The notes beneath the pieces were generated by a model that was given only the letters and a program-made list of their open reading frames with translations, was not told the DNA's origin and did not search any database. 64,000 nt of DNA from contig JASANE010012790.1 in assembly GCA_030248225.1 (NCBI GenBank), positions 54,354-118,353 of the forward strand. The letters run 5' to 3'. Both the position numbers and the translations under genes were made by a program. Within the stretch, counting starts at the first letter, position 1; each line of letters opens with the position of its first letter. The stretch is from Trileptium ribeirensis. Its lineage: Eukaryota; Nematoda; Enoplea; Enoplida; Thoracostomopsidae. Below, piece by piece: positions 1 through 10,017 of the stretch.

Positions 1-659
1 TGAATTGAAATACGAAGCGATACGAAATAATGATGAACTAAAATGTTAATCGTATGTGTGCAGGAATCCCTAGTCAAATTAATCATCCTTTTCTCCTGCA
101 GAACATTCGGTCATTAACATTAGCAGTGCTAGTTGTTAACTATTCTATGAATGTTTTTTCAGAAGAGATTCATTAAGTTACATTTCATAGAAACCGTGTT
201 TCGGAACTCTTCGGAAAAGTTCCTGCGTGAATTGTAAACATGCATAAACTTCATGTGCTCTCTCGAAGCGTGATATGTTTTATTCAATACATTTGTTATA
301 ATGTTTATACAGTATTTCTAAGTAAACTACTTTGTTTATCAATGTACTAGAGCGTATAATATTTATCTTATCCGTGGTAGTGTTGAAACGGACACATGCT
401 TCCTATCTGCAACTTGGGCGAAGAACTCTCCCGCTGTGGCGCTTTGCAGACAATTACACATGAATTATGTAAAATACTGCACCTTTTGGGGCTAATGCCT
501 TGAGGGATGCTCATTGTGCGATTAGAAATAGATGCAGCTTATGCTGATCAATGTAAAGTTTTAGGTTCTCCAGAATTCAAATGACCCGGGATTCGCTGTT
601 GAATACGTATATTCGAAACAATTGCCAGCGACTAATTTAAAGTGTATAGTGTCCTCATA
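1..659. other. Non-coding AT-rich sequence
   Basis: I see no open frame of useful length, no RNA-like fold and no recognisable repeat here. It is ordinary AT-rich intergenic or intronic DNA leading into a sharply more GC-rich block. Confidence 0.6.
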
Positions 660-1735
660 ATTATGTGGTTGGCCTTATATGGATCAGATCCCGGGGGCGA
701 CACTCGGTCCCGGGATGAAAGAGGCTTATGGCCTCTCAGGGGACGGTGCCTGCACGACAGTTTCGGCGTCGTCAAAAGTACTTGTGGGAGCGGTAACTCC
801 AAGGGGAGAGGATGACTTGGAAGCGGTAGTAAAGCCTTCGCTGGAGGAGGTCTTGACTATACGTGATGAACGTCCGAGGTATCAAGGAGTCGGGGTTGCG
901 CGGAGGAGGAAGGAGGCATTGAAGTTAGGCGTGATGACTTCCAATATGTAAAATTCCATTGCATACAATATGTACAATTCCACTGATGACCATAATGCAC
1001 CATCTTGTCACTATCGTTTCGTCTTCACTGGTGAGGAAGGAAGTAATTGTTCAATTAATGGATATATATTGGATTTCTCGCCGGGGGAGGACGGCGTCCT
1101 CGGCGTGAGGCGACGCTTAGGAAATGCTGCCTTAGCGACGAGTGGATAGCAACACCTGGGTCGTCGCGTCGCGATTAGGAGGTATAATGAACCCTACCCC
1201 TATGAACAAGTGTGGTCTGGGCCGCAGAGAAGGGAGGGGGAGTAATGGGTTCCGCCTGAAAGCCGTAAAAAGCCCCTATTGGTTGGGTATCTCCAAGACG
1301 GGTAGAGTGGCTCGACAAAGTGTACCCGAGCCTTCGGGGAGGGGGTACTGACCGCATAGGACGTTGGGAGGGGAAAGTAAAGCATATGTTCGGCGCCTAC
1401 AAGGGAGGTACAGTGACTTGTCAAAGGTAGCCGCGCCTACTGGTGTGGGGTCCTGACTGCAGATGAGGGTGGGAGGGGGAGCAAGACGGAGACTTCGGTT
1501 AAGCGAAAAGTACCATGGTTTCGGCGCCTCTATTGGGAACTTAGAACCATCACCTGTCAAAGGGTAGTATACCCTCTTGGAAGTGAAAAGATTCGGACCT
1601 CAGGCGCGAGAGGGTGTGCGGCGCCCAGATTGGGCGTCCTGTTCGATGGCAGCATAGCCTTTGCAGAAGGGGGGGGGGTTGGCACCTTATTGGGGTAACC
1701 ACCACCCCTATGAACATATATGGGTTGGTCATTGT
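660..1735. repeat. GC-rich repeat-like block of unknown class
   Basis: Base composition changes abruptly: this block is G-rich on the + strand (many GGGAGGGGG and CGGCGCC-type runs) between AT-rich flanks. Short motifs recur inside it: TCGGCGCC before 1400, in a variant near 1530 and again near 1620; CCTATTGG or CTATTGGG near 1280 and 1535; ACCCCTATGAAC at 1195 and 1705. The near-direct repeat of ACCCCTATGAAC at both ends suggests an internal duplication. Open frames on both strands (for example 679-951 and 1142-1351 on +) match no family I know and are what a stop-poor GC-rich stretch gives by chance. It could be the 5' untranslated region of a retroelement; nothing proves it. Confidence 0.4.
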
Positions 1736-1740
1736 TTAAA

Positions 1741-2930
1741 ATTTCGTAGCTATTTTTAAAGGCAACTACAAATTGTGTCATAGCCGATACAAAACAAATT
1801 CTGTATGATAATTTACCTTTAATGACCGTATTTCATACTGTTATAATACTGTTTTTAACGTAAAAATAAGATTTTGGTTTTCATAGAGCTCAGTTGAGCC
1901 GTTGTGACAATTTTACATCAAAATTCTGGTATTAGCTAAAAACTTGTCAGAGCCTGGCGCGGCCAAGAAAATGTCACAATAGCCAATTCAGGCTAGCCAA
2001 CTTAAACATCTGAGCAGCGGCTGGCTGTGACAAAATCGGGCACTAGTGCACACATCTTAAGGTAAATGACGCATAAACAGCTTCCGAGCGGGATCAAGAT
2101 AAGGAGTGATGGCATGGCATCATGACCTGTGCTCAGATATCAGTATCAGCCCCCGGGAGAATCGCAGGAATCAAACAGAATACGTGACTCGTGCGCAATC
2201 AACTGGGTGGGGTCCGAGCACACCTCGTGAAACACAACTGCGACTTGCTATGTTCCATAGTATGTTGGGCCTGACCGAGAAATGTCATAAATTTGCCAAG
2301 TTTGCAAAAGTATGGTCACCTCTTTACCTTTATGATAGCCGCGTTCACATGGGCATGGCTTTAAGAAGTTGCACCATGCAGCTGCGTACCGTTTGCAAAA
2401 ATGAGACGATATCAAACTACAACTTACAGACTGCTAAAGCACCTTAAACTGTGACATTGTGTACCTGTTTCAATCGCATTGTAATCGCCAAACATTAATT
2501 GCATATTTGCAACTACCGGTTTTGTACCTCTGGACGTAAATAGCTGTCTGATTTGAGATAATACACAATTTTGTACCAACTCTACAGCTTTATAGAAAAG
2601 ATGGGCAATCTATTTTATTATTTTGTTGCAAACAATACAGTCCTCTAGGTGTGCGTGGTACTTCTTTTGTCTACCTCCACTGTAAAAACAAGCGCTGACG
2701 ATTTAGGCGATTGGGTAGCATTGGTTTCTGAGTTATATGCTGTGGCGGCTAATTTGTATTTTATTACTTTAGTTATGCTCCCACCTTTTGTTTTCTGGTT
2801 TTTTTTCATATAACAGTAAAACAGGAGTTCAAGCTGAATTTCGCCGACAGTGTTATATAATATATTTTTAATTTAGTCGGTGGTCTTAGCGGTGGGAGTT
2901 TGAAGACACATTTGAAAAACCGCCGGGCGA
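1741..2930. other. Unassigned sequence
   Basis: Nothing here can be named. The longest + frame (2106-2447) has no family resemblance, no splice-site context and no coding-like composition, so I do not call it a gene. A block near 1900-2040 has several short GTGACAA or TGTCACA motifs, possibly an old inverted-repeat element, but I could not define its ends. Confidence 0.5.
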
Positions 2931-2939
2931 AGAGTTGGA

Positions 2940-3018
2940 TAAAAGCGGGATACGTACCCACAATCTCCAGGATTTGGAACTGCAAGCAGGAGCTCTGCCA
3001 CATGAGCTGTCCCTCCCG
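2940..3018 (-). repeat. tRNA-derived SINE head (degenerate)
   Basis: Read on the minus strand, 3008-2991 forms a D arm with AGCTC pairing to GAGCT around a loop containing GTGG, a good Pol III A-box. Further on, 2961-2945 gives a T arm whose GTGGG and CCCGC stems close a seven-base loop at the B-box position. The anticodon arm is not clean and I could not pair an acceptor stem, so this is a tRNA-derived repeat head, not a working tRNA gene. SINEs of this kind are transcribed by RNA polymerase III and copied by LINE enzymes. Nothing upstream or downstream identifies the SINE body. Confidence 0.5.
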
Positions 3019-3629
3019 ACTTAACAACTATTATGAAGCCGTTATATTCGTCAATCTCCGTGTTGCATTATAAGGCATATCCATGGCCTTATTTCTATAT
3101 AGCCATATATTATACCATAATCGGGTTAGCGAGTAGCAGCACTTAAGCATTTAACCGCTCGGACCGACTCGAGACAGACAGCTGGGAATTCGTCGACGGA
3201 GTCGCTTAGTATTATTTTTGTTTCTTCACAATTTACCATTTTATTATATTTTTACTTAACTTCATTTCTAAAATGTCAAAAATCGAAAAGTATTTTAGCA
3301 ACAAAAACAAACATATCTTTAGCGAAGATCTTCAACTTTTAGTCTACAGTTTTGAATGCGTCAATATTACCGGAATATCCAAAAATATCAAAATATTAAG
3401 AGACGCTAAAGCACATTTGCGTTTTATAACATTTTACATTTAAATTAATGAAATACATTGCTAATGCTAAGAATTGGAATTCACTTAGCTAAACTACATT
3501 GCTGTATGTCAAATATAGATGGCCGGAGTTTAGTAGGCTAACAGGGGTTCTCGGGGTTAAAATTCCATTTTTAGTTATTTTTCACTAAAATCCCTATTAT
3601 ATGTCTCCCTCAAATTGTGATTTCCTTAA

Positions 3630-6478
3630 CCCTCTCATGGCCCATATGGGCCGGTGCAATATTTTGATCAATACAAAACGAACGCGATGTATTTTACTCT
3701 GAGTGTCCATAAGCCCATGTGGGCCGATGATTCATCTTTTATTTGTGTAGCGAAAACTACATAGCTACATTGTTTGTGCTTACGTATTACAACTAAATCG
3801 GCTGTTGTCTGCGCTAAAGTTCACCACTTACGGAAAAAATTTCGGTACTAATTTTTTATCAGTTTTGTATAATAATTTTTTCCGGTGTTAAAAATTCTTC
3901 AAATAATTGAGTGTAATGTGGTTTTCGATCAACACACGTTTTGCTGGCAAGGGAGGGCTCGCTAAATTTTATGTCCCATTTGGGTTTGTGGGCATCCACC
4001 GGTATACGAGTTTATATTAGATGTGAATCATGTTTGTGTCACCAGTAACTTGCTTTTTTAAGATATTTCAGACTTTAAGTGATGTCGGATAAAAATATTG
4101 GTTAGTTTCAAATTTGCTGCTATCCCCGATGCTGTATCGGACATTGAATCTGAATCCGAAGATGAATTTCATCTCGCTGGATTTGATCCTGAGAACAAGG
4201 AATCTGACTCTGCGGAAGAGGAAGTGGTACCTCAGTTGCCAGATCGTGCCCCTAAAAGAGCTGGCGTTATTCGGGAAGCGCCAAAGTGGGTGGTGCACAA
4301 CAACCCCATAGTTGGGGACATTTCTTGGGAAGGTGCGTTCGATTAGATTCCAGCCCACCAAAATTCTCCCAAAGACAGTATTGAATATTTCAAACAGTTT
4401 TTCACCGACGAAATGATCAATGAAACAGTAATCGAGACAAATTTGTATAGCACATCACAATCAGGGAAAAGTATCAACACCGATTTCGATGAAATTTCCC
4501 TATTTCTGGGACTTTTGATCAAAATGATCTTTATACAACTGAAACGTTTTCGTCTTATTTGGCAGCAGAACACAAGAATTTCATGTATCGCTGATTTTAT
4601 GCCTCGTAATCGCTTTGAACAACTGAAAAAGTACATTAACTTCGTCTACAACGGTCTCGCTCCAGCTCCTACCGCACCTCATCGAGATAAGTTGTTCAAA
4701 ATCAGACCGCTTCTCGACGCATTTTGTAAAATTTGTCAAAAGGTACAATTGAAAGAAAAGGTTTGCGTTGATGAACAATTGATACCCTTCAAGGGCAGAA
4801 GTGGCCTAAAATAGTATTTGCCTAAAAACTCCAAATACTGGGGTTTCAAGGTATTTGCAATGTGCGGAGTGTCCGGAATTATATATAACTTTCGCATCTA
4901 CGACGGGACAAATCCACAGCCTACCGTAAGCTGCTGGAAGGTACCTACTTGGTGACTGGGTGCTGTCGCACACTGAAATCCTGCCTGAAGAACTAAATTT
5001 CAAAATATATTTTGACAATTATTTTAACTGGCCGAGTGTCGGAACGGTTTTGAAAGAGCGGCAGATTTATTGCGTTGGAACAATTCAAGTTATTAGAGTA
5101 AAAGAATGTATGGTGATTGCCGAAGCTGATTTGAAGAAGTTGCCTCTGGGCTCATTCGATGCCAAAGTTGATACCATTTCAGAAACATGTGTGGTTCGTT
5201 GGCACGATAATCGCGCTGTTACGTACACTGTCTTCAACATACGTCGGAGTAGATCCAGTGGATACTGTTCGCCGATATGACAGAAAGACTCACGAGTACG
5301 TATCAGTTCCTCGCCCTGCTATTGTAAAAGAATACAATGATCATATGGGAGGCGTGGACCTATATAGCTGATATGCAAGCGGATTTATACCGTTTGGCCC
5401 ATCGAAATTTGCGTTGGTACGTTTGACTTTTAGTTTACTTTTGGGTAAAACTGTCACAATTTACCGAACCGTGTGATTCGGGACATCTGTTATTATAAAT
5501 AACAGTTGTTGCATATTGCATATGACTTCAATTTTTTTGCATGAGCAAATATATACAGTATTGTTTCAACTTACCAGGCATTCCATATATTATCTAGAAT
5601 TACAAATTTGATTCGTAAAACCATGTAACTTTTGCATAAACCTTGTATAAATATTCAATATTTATGTTTACAAACTCAATATTTCTAGTGATTACCATAG
5701 CAGGACGTTATATTTCTTAAAATTTCAGGTACATGCGTATATTCTTTTTGGATGCTGGGCTCTTCGTTGACCAATGCGTGGTTATATCGACGCGAGTACA
5801 ACTTGCTCGATATTAATAGTAGAGAACGATTGGATTTGCTAAATTTTCTTATAGACTGCCGATTCATTGTGTCATCACATCCCCAGTCAAATTCGTCGCG
5901 GCCGTCCGTCTAATTCACCTACCGTTCCTGTGCCAACTACATCGCGCGTTCGTGCTGCACCAGAAGCAGTGCCTCCTCCCAGCCTAAATGTGAGATTTGA
6001 TGGTGTTGGACATTTCCCCGTTCATATGGATAGGGGACATTGTGCTCGTTGCAACGGAAAAGTGCGAATAGGTTGCGAAAATGCGGTGTTCAACTTTGCG
6101 TCACAGATAAAAGAAATTGCTTCAAACCGTACCATAGCAGAGTGGCTTGAGTGCTATTGATAAATAGATCAGCTGTAGCTCGAGACTTTGTTCGGAAACA
6201 TTTAACTTTTATTTCTCCGTATGCGTGCGCCAGCTACATGATTTGCTTTAACAACATGTGCCTGTTTTTCGATCTTTATTGCTTAAATATTTGAAAAATT
6301 TGTTTGTATAAGAATATTGCGGGCATTACCCTCGGATGCCCATAAGGCCCATATGCGTCAAATCCGGTTGTCACTACCACGCAAACCTGCGAGTTGTTTA
6401 GGTGGTGCAAGTCATTTGTAATAGTTTTTCAATGTAAAAAATTTTTCCAAAGCACACCTATTTTCGGGCATGAAAGGG
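3630..6478 (+). mobile_element. piggyBac-family DNA transposon (decayed, TTAA-flanked)
   Basis: The element is bounded by TTAA at 3626-3629 and TTAA at 6479-6482, the invariant target duplication of piggyBac. The ends are imperfect inverted repeats: CCCTCTCATGGCCC on the left and, reading inward from the right, CCCTTTCATGCCCG. Just inside the left end lies the palindrome GGCCCATATGGGCC (3639-3652), with a second related palindrome at 3713-3724; a GGCCCATATG half-site sits at the right near 6347. The transposase on the + strand is interrupted by stops and frame changes, so the copy is dead. A paralogous sequence without the insertion at 7647-8105 supports the boundaries. Confidence 0.9.
4098..6160 (+). 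pseudogene. piggyBac transposase pseudogene with one intron
   Basis: piggyBac transposases cut and paste DNA at TTAA using a DDE/D RNase-H-like domain. Visible parts in order: an acidic N-terminus (4098-4346); the start of the DDE_Tnp_1_7 domain from about 4385 with FFTDEMINE-type sequence; the first catalytic aspartate in VDEQLIPFKGRS near 4770-4800; the second in YFDNYFNW near 5010; the third in WHDNRAV near 5205; and YNDHMGGVDL near 5335. A good GT-AG intron runs 5417-5728, after which NAWL-type sequence continues. The C-terminal Cys-rich end (CARC and later cysteines, 5867-6160) follows. In-frame stops near 4344, 4812 and 5369 and several frame changes show it is inactive. All three catalytic acidic positions survive. 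Confidence 0.88.
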
Positions 6479-7646
6479 TTAAAATTTTAAATTTTATAAA
6501 TTTTGTTTACTCTATATAGCTGATTTGCATATTTCTCACTCGTTTTACTCACTAGTTATATGTAATTGTTTTCGTTGTAATTTTCACTTAATTAGTCTTA
6601 GTCTAGATGTTTTCTGGAAGAGTGCTAACTACATTATTTCTATTGTTTTTACGTTTTATATGATCGGCTACTTAGCTAATGTTATTACTTCCGGCTTTTG
6701 TTTTATAATGGTTTAATTTACCGATAGTGGATCCGAGTTCACTGAATATTGCAGCTTGTTGGAAGTGAAGTTTTCTGGGCTAATATTCGACCCATTGTGT
6801 CGGAGAATAATATTCGTGTGCAAAGAATGGCGTATTACATGCCTGTTGTACTTTTGCGTTATACTTAAGCGAAGGAGCTTACACTCGGCCCTTCGATCAG
6901 TTGCTTAAAACCTCAGGAAACGCCTATACTCGGGTTTCCAAAAGCATAATCTTCTTTATTGGTTTTTTATTATTGTACGCAAAAAGTGTGTGGTAGTTAT
7001 CTAAGGACTAAAGTACTAGATCGGGATCGCCGAGATTATCGAAATCAGTGGCCGAAGTGAGTGAAGAGTACGAGACTGTGCATTAGTGGAAGGCAGACTG
7101 TGCAATAGAGCCCATTGCAATAAAAGCATGAGCTAAAACAATATAGTACTAAAGAATACTACGGTCATTTTGGTTACGAGCGCTCATCTAACCGTTACCG
7201 AAAAATCAGTGTGCAGTTTGTGTGAACTAGAATACGGCACTAAAGGACAGTGCCGAGATTTTCAAAATGAGCATCGAGAATAGTACGGTATTTTAATACA
7301 GTTATCGAATTAGTGCCTCGAGTGATCTACGGTGATAGTAGTGCCTTAAAATTTTATTACGTTATAATAAACATTCTTTATACGTGTCTGTTGCCCATTA
7401 TCTGGAACTCGAGCAATAGAGCCGAGCAAGGATCACGCTGTAACGCGAAATATAGGGCACTAGTACCGCTCACGAAAGAACGACGCGCGCCATACCAAGC
7501 GTCCCACAGACATTCTACTGGCCACACCTCGAGCCGCACAATCATTCGGTGACGAATCCCGTCCCCCTTTATAACCAATAGCCGACATAAGGAAAAATCC
7601 CACATCCAACCCCCACACCCATCAAAAGAAGACAATATAACAATAG

Positions 7647-8105
7647 TGTCGGGGTCTAGTAGGCTCCAGGGGTCCCGGGATTAAAATCCCACTTTTGTGC
7701 TTCTTTTTCACTAAATAGTTTATTATATGTCTCCCTAAGTTTTCGGTTTTTCAAAATTTTGAAATTTGTAAAATTTACATATCTTTCGTTCGTTTCACTC
7801 ATTATCTATGTCTAATTTTAAGTTCATTTCAGTTTAATCTTCAGTCCAGTTCTTGATCGGTGAATACGAAAGCTTAGGTTTTACACATGTTACTTCAAAA
7901 CTCTTGTTGTTTTTACTAATGGAATACATAGCTAATAGCTGGACGTTTTCGTTACGTGTTAAGGGACGGCGCATGTTGTGATTTAAAAAAGTAAGATTCG
8001 AATTGGACTTTGAGATCTAAGTGGTTCTATGTTTTCGGATTTGGATTTAGCTTACGTATGGCAGGCTTGTGAGCCGGTACAACGCAAAAGAATGGCGTAC
8101 TGAAT
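7647..8105 (+). repeat. Direct-repeat copy B (unoccupied piggyBac site)
   Basis: This matches the piggyBac flanks at 3520-3625 and 6483-6835 in order. At the position matching the TTAA insertion point it reads continuously through TTTTTCAAAATTTTGAAATT without an element, so it shows the pre-insertion arrangement. The sequence between the two copies (about 6840-7640) has no gene I can recognise. Confidence 0.5.
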
Positions 8106-8159
8106 AGTACTAGAGTTGTGTTATTTTTCCTGGTTTTGGTTAAAAAAGGAGCAGGTTCT

Positions 8160-8760
8160 GAAGCTACACATATAGGTGTTAACTTTGGGCAGGTCCAATC
8201 TTGTATTTTCCCTTCCTAGGAGACAATATTCCACTGGTTTTGACCTTATCGCCAACATCATAACTATTTACTTACTCTCCCCAGGGGATATTCATTCTCT
8301 CCGAGGGGTGAGTCCTATATTCTCTTCCACAAGGGGATTTCTATTCATCCTTGGTGTGGAGACCTATATTTCTCTCCATGGTGGATAATTACTGTTCAAA
8401 ACTAACCCGAAACCAAAATTCAACTATTCTGACATTACTGCCAAAATAAATTTATCTACAACTTATATCGTTTGCAACTTATTCCTTCCCCGGGGGGTAT
8501 TTACTATCCCAGAGGGATGAACTTTATATCCTTTCCGGTATGGGAATAATTTCAAAATTTAGTGGCTATAAACTTTTCTATCTTTATTCTGCATCCTCTA
8601 CTTTATAAAACCGATTTGAAATTATATTCCCCCTAAATTCAATCTTTTCACTTAAAAAACCAAATTTTCTACCATTTTCGTTATTCTTCCAAAGGGGTGC
8701 TTGTATCTATCCTGGTGGAATGACACCTATCCACACTACAGGTAAATACGTCATTTTACT
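8160..8760. repeat. Degenerate short tandem repeat
   Basis: A pyrimidine-rich stretch repeats a loose unit of roughly 40-60 bases built around GGGG(A/T)AT followed by TATTCTCT or TATCCT, seen near 8280, 8325, 8370, 8490, 8535 and 8690. The copies are too diverged to give a firm period. No open frame with family resemblance lies in it. Confidence 0.4.
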
Positions 8761-9475
8761 CTAATTCTGACATACATTACTTCTAAAAACCAATACATCA
8801 CCCACTTCTAAACAAAATCCAATGTTTTAACTTTTATATCAAATTTTTACCAATATATTAAATTTCGTCAACTCGGCTGGTGCGCGAGTTATTAGTTTAC
8901 GTTACTACAAACGTTCGTTTTACCGGCAGCATTTGTTTTAAAACCCTAACAGACTTATTTAATGTGATGCGTATTAGGTTATCACACTGCTGTCTGTGTT
9001 GATTCATGCAACGTGAAACTATTAGCAAATTTTTTCGTGTTGATGTGACGAAAAATGTTGAAATATCGACTGATTCATTCGTTTGCGTTTGGTTTTTTGT
9101 ATTTAGCCTTATTTTTTATGCTTAATATTGTAACAGAAATGCCCGATCCTGCCTTTGATTTTTTACTGAAGGCTGCAGGTATGCTGACTTATGTTTATAT
9201 TATACGTATAGTCTAACTTATGTTTATATTAATTAACTGTCTTCTTGCGGAATAGGACATTCCACAATTTTCAAGCTTCCGTCTGGATTATGTTCCAAGG
9301 TAAATTTTGGCTTACCCCAATTTAGATAACGCACCAGCACTCGCCAGGTATGTTGAAGCCGAAACAAACACGGTTATAACAAAATTGAGTTATAATGCTG
9401 ATATTTCGACTGTTCATATCAAAATCCTAAGTAAAATGAAGTGCTGTCTACATAAATAGGCATTTTCAGTGATAA
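8761..9475. other. Unassigned sequence
   Basis: AT-rich sequence with no recognisable gene or repeat. A short internal duplication of CTTATGTTTATATTA occurs near 9190 and 9220. Confidence 0.5.
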
Positions 9476-10017
9476 CAAGGAATAATTGAAACCAAAATTT
9501 ACCGGAACCATCCAATTAAACCGGAACCGAAACCTGGTCTTTGAAATTTATATATAGTAAAACAGATGAAGTCGAAATGAAGGCACTGCGGGATTAAAAC
9601 GTATTAAAATATATTTTAGATTAAACTTAATGTATTGCGATGATATTATTGCCTGTATGGGATTTTGAGGAAGCTAAAATAGTTATTTATCGATCAAAAC
9701 GGTTTTTTGGACTCCCAGTGGAAAAATTCCTTCCGCTATACAGGCTTACGTAAACTGCGTCAAACTGAGTGTTCTTTTAACACATGGAGCGTAAACTAGA
9801 CAATTTTGCTCTGTCTCCAATCGCCCCCCTTTATTAGACATACGTTCGTTATATGTTATTATGTAGGAAACTTGGAATTATTGGTTTACACGGTTCTAAA
9901 TAATTAAAGGTATAATATAATTTTCTGAAAGTTGGCCAAAAACATTGTTCTGGCTAGTGTTGGGCAACCAGTGCCCCTCAGTTAGATGAAGATGATTTTT
10001 TGATGAGAAAGCTATAG
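9476..10017 (+). mobile_element. 5' half of a diverged hAT-like element
   Basis: This follows the left half of the hAT family found intact at 16.2, 17.7, 22.7 and 25.1 kb: a CAAGGAATAATTGAAACC end (mutated from CAGGGAATAACCGGAACC), the CCGGAACC subterminal repeats, CTGGTCTTTGAAATTTATAT, and the interior through CAGTGCCCCTCAGTTAGATGA. It then stops near the middle of the element; the right terminus is absent. It is more diverged than the other copies, so older. Confidence 0.75.

Larger units (their letters stand above)
3520..6835 (+). repeat. Direct-repeat copy A, split by a piggyBac insertion
   Basis: The flanks of the piggyBac element (3520-3625 and 6483 to about 6835) read together as one copy of a sequence that recurs at 7647-8105. 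Shared landmarks in order are a TAGTAGGCT motif, TTAAAAT before TCCCA or TCCAT, TATTATATGTCTCCCT, an A/T stretch with TTTTGAAATTT or its equivalent, TCGTTTTACTCA or TCGTTTCACTCA, and AAGAATGGCGTA. Two direct copies about 1.3 kb apart after removing the insertion could be degraded LTRs of a small element (both start with TG) or a plain duplication. I found no primer-binding site or coding capacity between them. Confidence 0.5.

Noticed and set aside
679..951. 90-codon + frame as a small protein
   Set aside because: Lies in a GC-rich repeat-like block where several frames on both strands are open by composition.
2106..2447. 113-codon + frame as a gene
   Set aside because: No domain or splice context; the amino acid composition is not informative.
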